A stretch of DNA of 64,000 nucleotides from Bacillus crepusculi (GTDB taxonomy: Bacteria > Bacillota > Bacilli > Bacillales > Bacillaceae): the NCBI RefSeq assembly GCF_014764715.1, contig NZ_JACXXE010000004.1:1-64000 (forward strand), read 5' to 3'. The notes beneath the pieces are model-generated. The model did no database searches. It worked only from the letters and a program-made list of their open reading frames with translations, and was not told the origin of the DNA. Of the stretch, positions 8,572 through 17,954 are shown piece after piece (position 1 is the stretch's first letter; every line of letters starts with the position of its first letter). A program made the position numbers and the translations under genes.

Positions 8572-9078
8572 CTAAATTCTCTCTAAAATCGACTGAACAA
8601 AGTTAGTTTTTCCCTCGGCATATTTGTGTTTGTCATTTTTATTTAAACTAGATAGGTTCAGTTTGAGCTGCTCGTACTCATTTCTTACTAATTCGTTACT
8701 TCTTAAGTAATCCCTGAAATTTAACTGTTCAAGTAAATATCTATTGCCTGTTTGATACATATGGATTTGGTGAGTACGTGGTTCTCCTTTGTTGAAATAG
8801 TGTCTTTCAGGTAAAACATTGGTTCCTCTATATGAATAACCAAGCTCTCGCAAAGCTGTTACACCCTGTTTCCCGTAAAGAAAACAATCTATTTATACCG
8901 CAATATCAATAATGGGTTTCGCACTCAAACCATTAACTGCTGTACTTCCAATATGATACACATTCACTGTATACTGACCAATGACCTCTTCTATTCGTTT
9001 CTTTTCCCTTTCAAATTCTTTGCTCCATTCAGCAGACCAAGGAAGTAAAAAAACTTCCCCTCTTGGCAATCCAAGCAT
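8572..9078 (-). pseudogene. GrpB family (UPF0157) gene with in-frame stop
   Basis: One reading frame runs from ATG 9078 to the stop at 8572 and is broken only by a TAA at 8893-8895 (codon 62). Before it is the GrpB/UPF0157 signature YHIGSTAVNGLSAKPIIDIAV; after it the same frame continues with LRELGYSYRG and FRDYLRSN, also family motifs. The joined protein would be about 168 aa, the normal size. GAA to TAA is a plausible single change. GrpB proteins resemble nucleotidyltransferases and their role is unclear. Sequencing error cannot be excluded. Confidence 0.8.
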
Positions 9079-9189
9079 AAGCTCAATCCCACCTTATCAT
9101 TTCATTGTTTAGTTGGAAATTTCATCCCAACCTAATAGTTTGAAACCTTTCGATCGATTAGAACGACATTTATTATAAGATAACTCAAA

Positions 9190-9218
9190 CAAAAAGCCCA
9201 CTCACATAAGATGAGTGG
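9190..9218 (-). terminator. terminator of the 9303-10097 gene
   Basis: CCACTCA (9198-9204) pairs TGAGTGG (9212-9218); T run follows on the minus strand. Confidence 0.7.
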
Positions 9219-9302
9219 ACTTTCTTGTTTAGAAACTATAAAAATCATTAATACAGCACGAACCCGAATCAAGAAAACTTCTATTTATACAAAGGTGTAC
9301 AA

Positions 9303-10097
9303 CTACATATTTTCCGACTCAAATCTGTTTAACCAGTTATGGACTAATGAGTTAAATACATCGGGTTGTTCGATTTGCAGGTTGTGGCCAGCCATATCAA
9401 GCACTGCAAAAGTTGCCCTTGGATAGTCTTCGATCAGCCGCCACGCATCTTGATATCCGACGACATTGTCCTGACGCCCTGTAATAATGAGCGTAGGATA
9501 CTGAAATTCAGAAGAAATATCGAAGGTATAGCCATACCCATTTTGAAGAATGGTATTGATGAATTCATGATTTGTTTGTTTAGAAGGAAGGTAAATTTCA
9601 TCGCGAAATCTTTCCCATTCCGTTTTTCCTTGCACAACTGCCATGGAGCAAAATTCATCCGTCTCCTCGGGAGAGAGCTGTGATATCAAGCTACTGTCAC
9701 TTTTTAGAACGATCTTCTCTGGCACGACTCTTTTATCGAATACAGGTATAGTCATTGGGGCCACAAGCAGTAAGCCACGAACGATTTCCCGGCGTGAATG
9801 AACAATACCTCTAGCTATGTATCCTCCATATGAATAACCACAAACAATAAACTGTTCATTAGGGATTATCTCGTCCAAAAGATGCAATACCGCTTCTAAC
9901 ATATCATCAGAATTCTGAATGGACGGATGCGGCTTGGAACGTCCCATCCCCGGTAAGTCTATGTATATTCTTTTCAAACCGCTTTGTTTTTCAAATACCG
10001 GTTCCAATGCATGTAACATCACTTGATGGTCAAGTGTCCAACCATGCAATATCACGATCGGAAATCCCTCTCCAATGACTTTATGGTAAATTGACAA
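9303..10097 (-). CDS. alpha/beta hydrolase
   Basis: A 264-aa alpha/beta hydrolase. Oxyanion motif ILHGWTLDHQ near residue 18, DLPGMGRS, nucleophile elbow GYSYGGY, and DMAGHNLQIEQP with the catalytic His near the C-terminus. The layout is like proline iminopeptidase or carboxylesterase relatives. No signal peptide. It lies next to the tRNA cluster with its own terminator, on the side where ICEBs1 inserts in B. subtilis, so it may be part of a variable region. Substrate unknown. Confidence 0.82.
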   Translation of the reverse strand: MSIYHKVIGEGFPIVILHGWTLDHQVMLHALEPVFEKQSGLKRIYIDLPGMGRSKPHPSIQNSDDMLEAVLHLLDEIIPNEQFIVCGYSYGGYIARGIVHSRREIVRGLLLVAPMTIPVFDKRVVPEKIVLKSDSSLISQLSPEETDEFCSMAVVQGKTEWERFRDEIYLPSKQTNHEFINTILQNGYGYTFDISSEFQYPTLIITGRQDNVVGYQDAWRLIEDYPRATFAVLDMAGHNLQIEQPDVFNSLVHNWLNRFESENM

Positions 10098-10242
10098 ATT
10101 TATTCCCTCTTTCCCAGCAATCTCAATATTTTAGCACAATTTTAGCAAAATTCCTGTTCATCTGAGCTTGGTCAGTTAAATAAGAGTTGATTTTGACAAT
10201 CGCAAACTGTCAGATATGTCCGCCATATCGCTTCGAAAGCAC

Positions 10243-10273
10243 AAAAAAACCAAAGGTTCATAGACCTTTGGTT
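10243..10273 (-). terminator. terminator of the tRNA operon
   Basis: Ten-pair stem AACCAAAGGT (10248-10257) / ACCTTTGGTT (10264-10273), then a run of seven T on the minus strand. Confidence 0.9.
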
Positions 10274-10281
10274 TCCTCAGA

Positions 10282-10365
<84 letters not shown>

Positions 10366-10412
10366 GTGTATGAAGTGCTCATCATTCATAAGTGCACTGT
10401 TTGAAAAAACAA

Positions 10413-10495
10413 TGCGGGTGAAGGGACTTGAACCCCCACGTCATAAAGACACTAGATCCTAAGTCTAGCGCGTCTGCCAATTCCGCCACACCCGC
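10413..10495 (-). tRNA. tRNA-Leu (TAG)
   Basis: Acceptor GCGGGTG/CACCCGC, anticodon loop CTTAGGA (anticodon TAG), long variable arm, GTTCAAGTC. CCA is not encoded. Confidence 0.93.
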
Positions 10496-10502
10496 GTGAC
10501 AA

Positions 10503-10578
10503 TGGTGAGCCATGAAGGACTCGAACCTTCGACCCTCTGATTAAAAGTCAGATGCTCTACCAACTGAGCTAATGGCTC
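10503..10578 (-). tRNA. tRNA-Lys (TTT)
   Basis: Acceptor GAGCCAT/ATGGCTC, anticodon loop CTTTTAA, GTTCGAGTC T loop, encoded CCA. Confidence 0.95.
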
Positions 10579-10609
10579 ATCTGCTATGCAGAAAAACAAA
10601 TATAAAAAA

Positions 10610-10684
10610 TGGCTGGGCTAGCTGGATTCGAACCAACGCATGACGGAGTCAAAGTCCGTTGCCTTACCGCTTGGCTATAGCCCA
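10610..10684 (-). tRNA. tRNA-Gln (TTG)
   Basis: Acceptor TGGGCTA/TAGCCCA, anticodon loop CTTTGAC, GTTCGAATC, encoded CCA. Confidence 0.95.
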
Positions 10685-10700
10685 ACGAATCGAAAAAACA

Positions 10701-10772
10701 TGACCCGTACGGGATTCGAACCCGTGTTACCGCCGTGAAAGGGCGGTGTCTTAACCGCTTGACCAACGGGCC
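10701..10772 (-). tRNA. tRNA-Glu (TTC)
   Basis: Acceptor GGCCCGT/ACGGGTC, anticodon loop CTTTCAC, GTTCGAATC. CCA is not encoded. Confidence 0.95.
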
Positions 10773-10781
10773 ATAAAATGA

Positions 10782-10872
10782 TGGCGGAGAAGGAGGGATT
10801 TGAACCCTCGCGCCGCTTGCGCGACCTACACCCTTAGCAGGGGCGCCTCTTCAGCCACTTGAGTACTTCTCC
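10782..10872 (-). tRNA. tRNA-Ser (GCT)
   Basis: Acceptor GGAGAAG/CTTCTCC, anticodon loop CTGCTAA, long variable arm, encoded CCA. Confidence 0.94.
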
Positions 10873-10876
10873 ATTT

Positions 10877-10951
10877 TGGCTCCGCAGGTAGGACTCGAAC
10901 CTACGACCGATCGGTTAACAGCCGATAGCTCTACCACTGAGCTACTGCGGA
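10877..10951 (-). tRNA. tRNA-Asn (GTT)
   Basis: Acceptor TCCGCAG/CTGCGGA, anticodon loop CTGTTAA, GTTCGAGTC, encoded CCA. First gene of the seven-tRNA operon. Confidence 0.95.
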
Positions 10952-10968
10952 ATAATAAGACATGTTTC

Positions 10969-10997
10969 ATTATATCTATGCCAGAAAAATGTGTCAA
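10969..10997 (-). promoter_or_regulatory. sigma-A promoter of the tRNA operon
   Basis: Perfect TTGACA (10992-10997), 17-bp spacer, perfect TATAAT (10969-10974), about 10 bp before tRNA-Asn plus leader. I see nothing else in 10998-11172. Confidence 0.9.
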
Positions 10998-11172
10998 GAA
11001 TTTTTAGTGTTTCATCCCTGTCTCATTTGCGACGGCTTTTACAATTTAACATATACTAATATAACAGTCAAGCCTTTTTCCCTTCCTTTTTGTTTTCTGT
11101 TGATACATGGCAGAAAGACCCCGATCTCTCGAAGGAAACCAGAGCCTTCTTGATGTTGACACCCTTATGGAT

Positions 11173-13020
11173 TTACGATAGATTAAATTTTTGCATCCAC
11201 TTATAAAAAGTGCTTCTAGGCACCCCCGCTAACCTTGCTGCTTCTGACACATGACCTTTCGTTTTTTGCAGTGCTTCTATCATCATCTGCTTTCGAATCT
11301 GTTCCCTATATGTTAGTTCTTTTGAAATCTCTTGACCCTCTGCTGGATACTGCTTCTTTTTTTTCTGGTCAAGTGCATCTAATACCTCAGCATATTGAGA
11401 GGAACCAATCCTTCCTCCTTCAGGAAACAACACCCTGATATGTTCAAAAAGATTAAAAAGCTCTCGTATGTTTCCGGGCCAATGATACTCCTGCAACTTC
11501 TGAAAAAATGATTCAGGGAACTTCGCTTTCCATTGGTGTTTCTTTTGATAATAACAGTATAAATCAGGGATGTCTTCCTTTCTCTCCCTGAGTGGCGGGA
11601 TGTTGATTGGATAGACATGAAGACGGTAATATAAGTCTTCTCGTATTTTCCCTTCCTTCAGCAGTTCGTTCATATTACGGTGTGTCGCTGTAATGATTCG
11701 AATATCCAAAGGGATTTCATGCGTCCCGCCGAGCGGCACGACTTTCCTTTCTTCTATCACCCTAAGAAGCGCTACTTGCATCGTATATGGGATTTCGCCA
11801 ATTTCGTCTAAAAAGAGTGTTCCTTTATGAGCTTGTTCAAATTTCCCTTTTGCCCCATGGCGTTTCGCCCCTGTAAAAGCTCCTTCAACATAGCCAAATA
11901 ATTCGCTTTCTAATAGGCTCTCAGGTATGGCACCACAATTAACAGCAACAAATGGTCCTTTATGCCTTTCACTTGCTAAGTGAATCGCTCTAGCAGCCAG
12001 TTCTTTCCCTGTACCTGTTTCTCCCCAAATAGATACATTTGCATCTGTTTGTGCCGCTCGCTTCATTTCGCTGAGCGTCTGTTGAAATACCTGACTTGTT
12101 CCAGATTCCCCGGGAAATTGAGCAAAAGAAACGGTGATGTTGCTTTTTGCTGCTTCTTCAAGCGAAAAAGACATGCCCAGCATCTTTCCGTCTTGCTCCG
12201 ACTGAATGATCTGCTTGTCCCTTATCGCAAATGATTCCCCCATAAGCCGCTCGACATCCATTCCGTACCAATCTGAATATCGTTCTCTAATCGGCCTGCT
12301 CGCAAAAACAATCTGCTTTTTTTCATTACAGACAACATACGGTTCATCCGCTTCCACCTGCTGGAGACTACGGCTGATCAGTTCCATCTCTTTCCGTTTT
12401 TGTTGAACTTGAATTTCTCTTTCTATAGCATAAGCAACTGTTGAAGCCATTCCAAGCATAAAAGGGTGCCTGTTATCCGCCATACAGGAGATATCAATCA
12501 CCCCTATGATCGTACCGTCTGCATCACGGATAGGGGCAGCTGAACAACTCCAATGGTGGGAAGCGACAGAAAAATGCTCCGTTCCGTTTATCGTCACAGC
12601 CTCCCCGATGACCAGTGCCGTTCCAATAGCATTCGTCCCTACATCTGTTTCGGTCCAGCGTGCGCCCTCCATAAAATTAATTTTTCTTGCTTCTACCATC
12701 GTCCTTTGGCTACCTGTCAGACTGAGCACATAACCGTCTGCATCAATGAGTAAGGCCATCATGTCAGATTCTTTTAATTGCTGACTGATTTTATTTAAGT
12801 AGGGAAGAGCGGTATTTAGAAATAATGAATATTTCTTTTTTTGGGCACTGAATAATTCATTTTCTAACAACGACTGACCTTTATCTAAATACGGATTTAC
12901 ATTTGCCTGTTTACATCTGTGCCATGACTCCATCACTCTCTTATTCAGACGTGACCTATCTAGCAAACCTTCACGAACAAAACGTTTCCATGTATTTAAA
13001 TAGCAAGGCGTCGGATTCAT
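11173..13020 (-). CDS. acoR: sigma-54-dependent activator of acetoin catabolism
   Basis: Enhancer-binding activator of the aco operon, 615 aa. A GAF-like sensory region spans about 80-200. The AAA+ domain has Walker A GETGTGKE (333-340), the sigma-54 contact loop GAFTGA (380-385) and Walker B LFLDEIGE (about 402-409). A Fis-type HTH ends the protein (GHVSEAARLAGVPRSTFYKW). It is transcribed in the same direction as acoABCL, 117 bp after acoL, from its own cre-overlapped promoter. It should act on the dyad at 17840-17873 and promoter at 17770-17786. No clear terminator is seen downstream. Confidence 0.95.
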   Translation of the reverse strand: MNPTPCYLNTWKRFVREGLLDRSRLNKRVMESWHRCKQANVNPYLDKGQSLLENELFSAQKKKYSLFLNTALPYLNKISQQLKESDMMALLIDADGYVLSLTGSQRTMVEARKINFMEGARWTETDVGTNAIGTALVIGEAVTINGTEHFSVASHHWSCSAAPIRDADGTIIGVIDISCMADNRHPFMLGMASTVAYAIEREIQVQQKRKEMELISRSLQQVEADEPYVVCNEKKQIVFASRPIRERYSDWYGMDVERLMGESFAIRDKQIIQSEQDGKMLGMSFSLEEAAKSNITVSFAQFPGESGTSQVFQQTLSEMKRAAQTDANVSIWGETGTGKELAARAIHLASERHKGPFVAVNCGAIPESLLESELFGYVEGAFTGAKRHGAKGKFEQAHKGTLFLDEIGEIPYTMQVALLRVIEERKVVPLGGTHEIPLDIRIITATHRNMNELLKEGKIREDLYYRLHVYPINIPPLRERKEDIPDLYCYYQKKHQWKAKFPESFFQKLQEYHWPGNIRELFNLFEHIRVLFPEGGRIGSSQYAEVLDALDQKKKKQYPAEGQEISKELTYREQIRKQMMIEALQKTKGHVSEAARLAGVPRSTFYKWMQKFNLS

Positions 13021-13050
13021 TCCATCCTCTCCTCTGGGGGCTTTTTATTC

Positions 13051-13079
13051 ATTATAGTTAATTATAAAAGCGCTTTCAA
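13051..13079 (-). promoter_or_regulatory. sigma-A promoter of acoR overlapped by a cre site
   Basis: Minus strand TTGAAA (13074-13079), 17-bp spacer, TATAAT (13051-13056). The cre TGAAAGCGCTTTTA (13065-13078, minus strand) matches the consensus at 13 of 14 positions and covers the -35. CcpA binding there would block acoR, matching glucose repression of acetoin use in B. subtilis. Confidence 0.78.
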
Positions 13080-13137
13080 TTCACATTGGCTAACCCAAGA
13101 AGTCATCAGGATAGATGTTAAGATGTATGTTTCTTTT

Positions 13138-14517
13138 TTAGCAGTGCACCGCTCGTTCATTTATTTGCAGCAAGGCTTCGTGAATCGCCTCTGAAAGTGT
13201 CGGATGTGCTGCCATATATTGCTCTAATGTATCAACGGTCAACTCTGTATGCATCATGACTGCTGCTTGTCCAATCAATTCTGTTGCATTCGGCCCGATA
13301 ATGGATACTCCTAAAATCTCTTGGTAATGCGGTTCTACAATGACTTTCACCTGACCGACCGGTTGATTTAAAATCAATGCTTTTCCATTTGCAGAAAATG
13401 AAAATTTCCCTATTTGAATATCCCCATATTGATTTCTAGCTTTCTCTTCATTTAAACCAACACTGGCGATTTCTGGGGACGTATAGATACATCTTGGAAT
13501 CACTTGTTCATTCACCTTTACATCTTCGCCTGATGCATGTGATGCAGCAATTGTTCCTTCATGAAAAGCAACGTGAGCAAGCTGTACGCCTCCTGTGACA
13601 TCCCCGCATGCATATATATGGGGGAGATTGGTTTGCATATGGTCATTGACCTTGATCCCGTTCCTGTCATATTCAATGCCAATCTGGTCTAGATTCAACT
13701 CTCCAAGCCGCGGCTGTCTGCCAATTGCTACTAAACAAAGATCAGACTTGATTTCACACCGCTCACCATGTTTTCTCTCAATCATCACTTTCCTTGCGTT
13801 TGAATCAAGCTGCTTGACGACAGCCGATGTCAAAATGTCCACACCTGCTTCTTCAAGTTGATCGTGAAGACATTGTGCAATATCGTCATCTTCTTCAGGT
13901 AAAATGTGTACTGACTGTTCAATCATGACAACCTTTGTCCCCATTCTGCTAAAGATGCTTGCGAACTCGCAACCGATCACCCCTCCCCCAATGATACAAA
14001 GCGAATCTGGTATCGAAGACAGCGACATGGCATCCTTGCTGTGAATCATCCATTCCCCGTCAAAAGGTGCAAAAGGTAAAGCAGCAGGTGCTGCCCCTGA
14101 TGCAATGATGATTTGTTTTGCTTGAATGATTTCAGATCTCCCTTCACGTTCTATCAATAGCTCATGCGCCGATAGAAATGATGCCTTCCCATTCAACACG
14201 CTGATTTTGTTTTTATTCATCAAGTAACGAACGCCATCTGTCAGCTGCTTGACGACTGACTGCTTCCGTTTTTGAACGCTATCCCATTGGATAAAGGGCT
14301 TCTTCCCTGGAAGTTCAATTCCAAAATGTGCAGCTGACTTCACATGCTCGTACATATCGGCGCTTTGCAAAAGCGATTTGGTTGGGATACAGCCTTCATT
14401 GAGGCAGGTACCCCCTAGCTGACCTTGATCAATTAACACAACCTCCCTGCCTAAACGGGCGGCTGTTATTGCCGCCACATATCCTGCAGGCCCGCCTCCT
14501 ATAATGACCAGTGACAT
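13138..14517 (-). CDS. acoL: dihydrolipoamide dehydrogenase (E3) of the acetoin complex
   Basis: E3 flavoenzyme, 459 aa, re-oxidising the lipoyl arm with NAD+. FAD fold GGGPAGYVAA at residues 7-16, redox disulfide GGTCLNEGCIP (Cys38 and Cys43), NAD fold GGGVIGCEFA, and the C-terminal His-Glu pair in AAHPTLSEAIHE. Last gene of acoABCL, 18 bp after acoC. Complete and intact, although acoC upstream carries a nonsense codon. Confidence 0.95.
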   Translation of the reverse strand: MSLVIIGGGPAGYVAAITAARLGREVVLIDQGQLGGTCLNEGCIPTKSLLQSADMYEHVKSAAHFGIELPGKKPFIQWDSVQKRKQSVVKQLTDGVRYLMNKNKISVLNGKASFLSAHELLIEREGRSEIIQAKQIIIASGAAPAALPFAPFDGEWMIHSKDAMSLSSIPDSLCIIGGGVIGCEFASIFSRMGTKVVMIEQSVHILPEEDDDIAQCLHDQLEEAGVDILTSAVVKQLDSNARKVMIERKHGERCEIKSDLCLVAIGRQPRLGELNLDQIGIEYDRNGIKVNDHMQTNLPHIYACGDVTGGVQLAHVAFHEGTIAASHASGEDVKVNEQVIPRCIYTSPEIASVGLNEEKARNQYGDIQIGKFSFSANGKALILNQPVGQVKVIVEPHYQEILGVSIIGPNATELIGQAAVMMHTELTVDTLEQYMAAHPTLSEAIHEALLQINERAVHC

Positions 14518-14535
14518 GGTACTTTCACCTTCTTT

Positions 14536-15675
14536 CTATAAAAGAATGGATATTGGTTCTTCTAAATATGCTTTTACAGTTGATAAAAATGCGGATGCTG
14601 GTGCGCCGTCCAGCGCGCGGTGATCAAACGTCAAACTAAGCGGAAGGATACTACCTTTGCACAATTCATCATCTCGATAAACAGGGGTTTCATCCATTTT
14701 TCCGACGCCTAGGATACCGGCTTCCGGAGGGTTCAAAATCGGAGTGAAATGCTCTACACCATAGGCACCAAGGTTAGTGATCGTAAAGGTAGAGCCTTCG
14801 ATTTCATCGTGAAGCAGTTTGCCTTCACGTGCTTTTTTGCCATACAATTTGATGGTTTTCGCTAGCTCAATGAACGATAGGCGCTCCGCATGCCGAATAA
14901 CTGGAACAGCCAAACCGTTTTCTAAAGCAGCTGCTATCCCAAGATGAACATACTCAAAGGTTTCCAATCTTTCATTTTGATATTGACTGTTCATCACAGG
15001 ATGGTCTAGTAATGAAAGGATCGCAGCTTTGGCTACAAAATCGGTCATGGTCAATTTTGTATCATGACGTGCTATGGCTGTTTCGTTCAACTGAGGTTGT
15101 AATTTTGTCAGTTTTGTCACGTCCGCTTTCATTGTAATTGTTAGTTGGGCACTTGTTTGCAGGCTTTCCATCATCCTTGAGGCAATTGTTTTTCGCATCA
15201 TATTGACCGGTTGATGGTCTGGCTTATTGTTTTGTGTTTGTTTTTCTTTCTGCTCAGGAAGTGCCTGAAGCACATCCGCTTTTGTAATTCTACCGCCTGG
15301 TCCGGTTCCCACCAACGTGTCAATGTCCAGGTTTGCATTGTTAGCTATTTTACGAGCAACAGGGGAGATTTTCTTTCTCTCTTTCTTTGGTTTTGCCGGC
15401 AGGCCTCTTTCTTCTTTCTATTCATCCACCTGTTCATTCCCTTCACCGATATAGCAAATGACCGTGCCAGGAGGGACACCTTCTCCCTCAGACACTTTGA
15501 TTTCCAATATGGTGCCTTCAGCAGGTGATTCGATTTCCATCTCAATTTTTTCAGAATTGATGCTTGCAATGCTTTCCCCTTTGTTTACGCTCTCTCCGAC
15601 CTCTTTATTCCAGACAGATACTATCCCTTCTTTCATCGACATGCCCAGCTTCGGCATCACAACCTCGACAGCCAT
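14536..15675 (-). pseudogene. acoC: acoC, E2 dihydrolipoamide acetyltransferase, with in-frame amber
   Basis: One frame of 380 codons from ATG 15675 to the stop at 14536, broken only by TAG at 15418-15420 (codon 86). Upstream is a complete lipoyl domain (lipoyl Lys in SEKIEME). Downstream are the linker, the peripheral subunit-binding domain (ISPVARKIA to RITKADV) and the catalytic domain with DHRALDG. The stop lies exactly in the linker. AGAAAGAGG lies just after the TAG but no normal start codon follows before the binding domain, so reinitiation would lose part of it. The complex is probably defective unless the stop is read through or is a sequencing error. The other aco genes are intact. 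Confidence 0.85.
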
Positions 15676-15692
15676 TTTTCTCTCTCCTTTCT

Positions 15693-16730
15693 TTAGTTCA
15701 ATATCTTGGCTTGATTCTCACCAATCATTTCTAATACGGTGCTCACAACCTTATCAGGTGTTGGCAGATAGATATCTTCAAGAGGTGGTGAAAACGGAAC
15801 GGGTGTATGAGGAGCCGTCACTTTTTTGATTGGAGCATCGAGTAAATCAAATCCTTTATCAGCAACCAAAGAAGCGATATCTGCCGCAATTCCGCATCTT
15901 GGATTTGCTTCATCCACAATGACAAGGCGGTTTGTTTTTTCTACCGAAGTCAGAATAGCCTCTTCATCAAGCGGCGACAGACTTCTTGGATCAATGACCT
16001 CTGCCTCAATTCCGCGTGCAGCTAACTGCTCTGCCGCTTCAAGTGCTGTATGAACTTGTTTACCTACTGCGAAGATGGTCACATCTGAGCCTTCTCTCTT
16101 CACATCTGCTTTGCCAATTGGCAGTGTGTAATATCTCTCTGGAACGTCTCCTGTGAGATTGTATAGCGTCTTATCTTCAAAAAAGATGACAGGATCCTGG
16201 TCCTCGATTGAGGCAAGCAGTAAACCTTTGGCGTCATATGGCGAGGACGGCACAACCACTTTCAATCCAGGAATGCTCGTAAATAGCGCATATAAACTTT
16301 GAGAATGCTGAGCGGCTGCTCTAAAACCTGCACCGTGTGTTGTTCTAATTGTGACGGGCACCTCTGCCTTTCCACCAAACATGTATCGAAATTTTGCCCC
16401 TTGATTCAGCACTTGGTCCAGACAGGTGCCTATAAAATCATTAAACATGAGTTCCGCAATTGGTCTTAGCCCTGTTGAAGCAGCTGCCATCGCAGCACCG
16501 ACATAGCCAGCTTCACTAATTGGCGTGTCAAGGACTCGCTCACGTCCAAACTCCTGAACGATTCCTTTTGTGACACCGAGAACACCACCCCATGCTTCAT
16601 CATCCTGCAAGTGATCCACCTGAGCGCCTCCTGCTACATCTTCCCCCATTAAAATGACATCCTCGTCTCTTCTCATCGCAAGTTTAATCGCTTCGTTCAA
16701 TGCACTAGAAATGCTGATTTCTCTTGTCAT
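15693..16730 (-). CDS. acoB: acetoin dehydrogenase E1 beta subunit
   Basis: Transketolase-type beta subunit, 345 aa, forming the TPP-dependent E1 with AcoA; it oxidises acetoin to acetaldehyde plus an acetyl group on lipoamide. Starts REISISSALNEAIKLAMRRDEDVILMGEDV, the classic E1-beta opening with the catalytic Glu, and has the C-terminal transketolase domain. It lies 20 bp after acoA and 17 bp before acoC, all on the minus strand. Confidence 0.95.
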   Translation of the reverse strand: MTREISISSALNEAIKLAMRRDEDVILMGEDVAGGAQVDHLQDDEAWGGVLGVTKGIVQEFGRERVLDTPISEAGYVGAAMAAASTGLRPIAELMFNDFIGTCLDQVLNQGAKFRYMFGGKAEVPVTIRTTHGAGFRAAAQHSQSLYALFTSIPGLKVVVPSSPYDAKGLLLASIEDQDPVIFFEDKTLYNLTGDVPERYYTLPIGKADVKREGSDVTIFAVGKQVHTALEAAEQLAARGIEAEVIDPRSLSPLDEEAILTSVEKTNRLVIVDEANPRCGIAADIASLVADKGFDLLDAPIKKVTAPHTPVPFSPPLEDIYLPTPDKVVSTVLEMIGENQAKILN

Positions 16731-16750
16731 TTTCCTTTCCCCTTTCTGAT

Positions 16751-17728
16751 TTATTGATACGAAACATACACATCGGTCAATAATTCAGTATGATCTGGAT
16801 ATTTACTTTCTTCACTGAATCTAACGGCTTCATCTATCGCTTCCGCTACAGCCGCTTCAACACTTGAAATCTCCGCATTCGTAAGCAGCTGCTTATTTAA
16901 TAATTCATTTTTAAAAAGATTGATGGCATCTTTCTCTTCTTGGTGTTCTGTTCTTTCCTGATCTATTTTGTAGCGCTGAGCATCTCCTTCAAAATGACCA
17001 TAATTTCGATATGTCATGCATTCAATCAATGTCGGACCTTCTCCATTTTTTGCTCGTTCAATTGCCTGTTCTGCGGCTTGATAAACAGCCATCACATCTT
17101 TTCCGTCTACTTGAATCCCAGGAATGTTATAACACGCGGCTCGATCCACGATTGATTTACAGCTAGAAGCATAGGAAAACGGTGTCGCTTCCCCGTAGCC
17201 ATTGTTTTCTGCGATGAAAATGACAGGCAATTTCCAAATGGCTGCAAGATTAATTCCTTCGTGAAATGTTCCTTGATTGTTTGCACCATCCCCAAAAAAG
17301 CAAACGCTTACATTTTTTGTCTTCTTATATTTGGCTGTTAGGGCTGCCCCGCACGCCAGCGGAAATCCGCCTCCAACAATTCCGTTGGCACCAAGCATTC
17401 CTTTATCAAAATCTGCGATGTGCATTGACCCTCCCTTTCCTTTACACAGACCTGTGGCTTTTCCGTAAATTTCTGCCATCATTCCTTTTAAATCACAGCC
17501 TTTAGCTATACAATGCCCGTGGCCACGATGTGTACTTGTAATGGTATCTTTTTCATTCAGGTGGGCACAGACTCCTACAGCGACAGCTTCTTCGCCAGCA
17601 TAAAGGTGGACAAAGCCTGGCAAAATCCCTTTTGTAAAAAGCGTGTGTACTTGATCTTCAAATTGGCGGATTTCCTGCATTTTTTGATACATCCATACCG
17701 CTTTTTCTTTTGTGAGTGCCATTTCCAT
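16751..17728 (-). CDS. acoA: acetoin dehydrogenase E1 alpha subunit
   Basis: TPP-binding alpha subunit, 325 aa. The TPP motif starts GDGANNQG and ends at AENNGYG. I start at ATG 17728, preceded by GGGGG 9 nt upstream; the frame is open to 17770 but that extension overlaps the sigma-54 promoter. First gene of the operon acoA-acoB-acoC-acoL. Confidence 0.95.
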   Translation of the reverse strand: MEMALTKEKAVWMYQKMQEIRQFEDQVHTLFTKGILPGFVHLYAGEEAVAVGVCAHLNEKDTITSTHRGHGHCIAKGCDLKGMMAEIYGKATGLCKGKGGSMHIADFDKGMLGANGIVGGGFPLACGAALTAKYKKTKNVSVCFFGDGANNQGTFHEGINLAAIWKLPVIFIAENNGYGEATPFSYASSCKSIVDRAACYNIPGIQVDGKDVMAVYQAAEQAIERAKNGEGPTLIECMTYRNYGHFEGDAQRYKIDQERTEHQEEKDAINLFKNELLNKQLLTNAEISSVEAAVAEAIDEAVRFSEESKYPDHTELLTDVYVSYQ

Positions 17729-17769
17729 ATGGTAAAACCCCCTATCTTTTTTGCTTGCACTTATATACA

Positions 17770-17786
17770 AGCAAAAAACGTGCCAA
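17770..17786 (-). promoter_or_regulatory. sigma-54 (-24/-12) promoter of the aco operon
   Basis: Minus strand TTGGCACGTTTTTTGCT, an exact match to the sigma-54 (SigL) consensus TTGGCACGNNNNTTGCW, 42 bp before the acoA start. Confidence 0.93.
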
Positions 17787-17839
17787 CATCATGGCGCTTG
17801 AAAACTTAGGTTCTTGAGCAATTCACACTGATCAAAAAA

Positions 17840-17873
17840 GAGACAAAATGAGACTTGCGTCTCTATTTGTCTC
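17840..17873. promoter_or_regulatory. enhancer dyad, likely AcoR binding site
   Basis: Inverted repeat GAGACAAAATGAGAC (17840-17854), TTGC, GTCTCTATTTGTCTC (17859-17873), with 13 of 15 pairs. There is no T run, so it is not a terminator. It is centred about 96 bp before the predicted aco transcription start, the usual distance for a sigma-54 enhancer. AcoR as the binder is inferred. Confidence 0.7.
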
Positions 17874-17954
17874 AAAGTGTCTACTTCACCTCCTACTTAT
17901 CCCGATGATCAGTTCCATTGGACACAAAAAAAGCATCCCATAAAGGAATGCTTA

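Noticed and set aside
17840..17873. Inverted repeat taken at first as a terminator before sprT
   Set aside because: No T run on either side and it lies at enhancer distance from the sigma-54 promoter.
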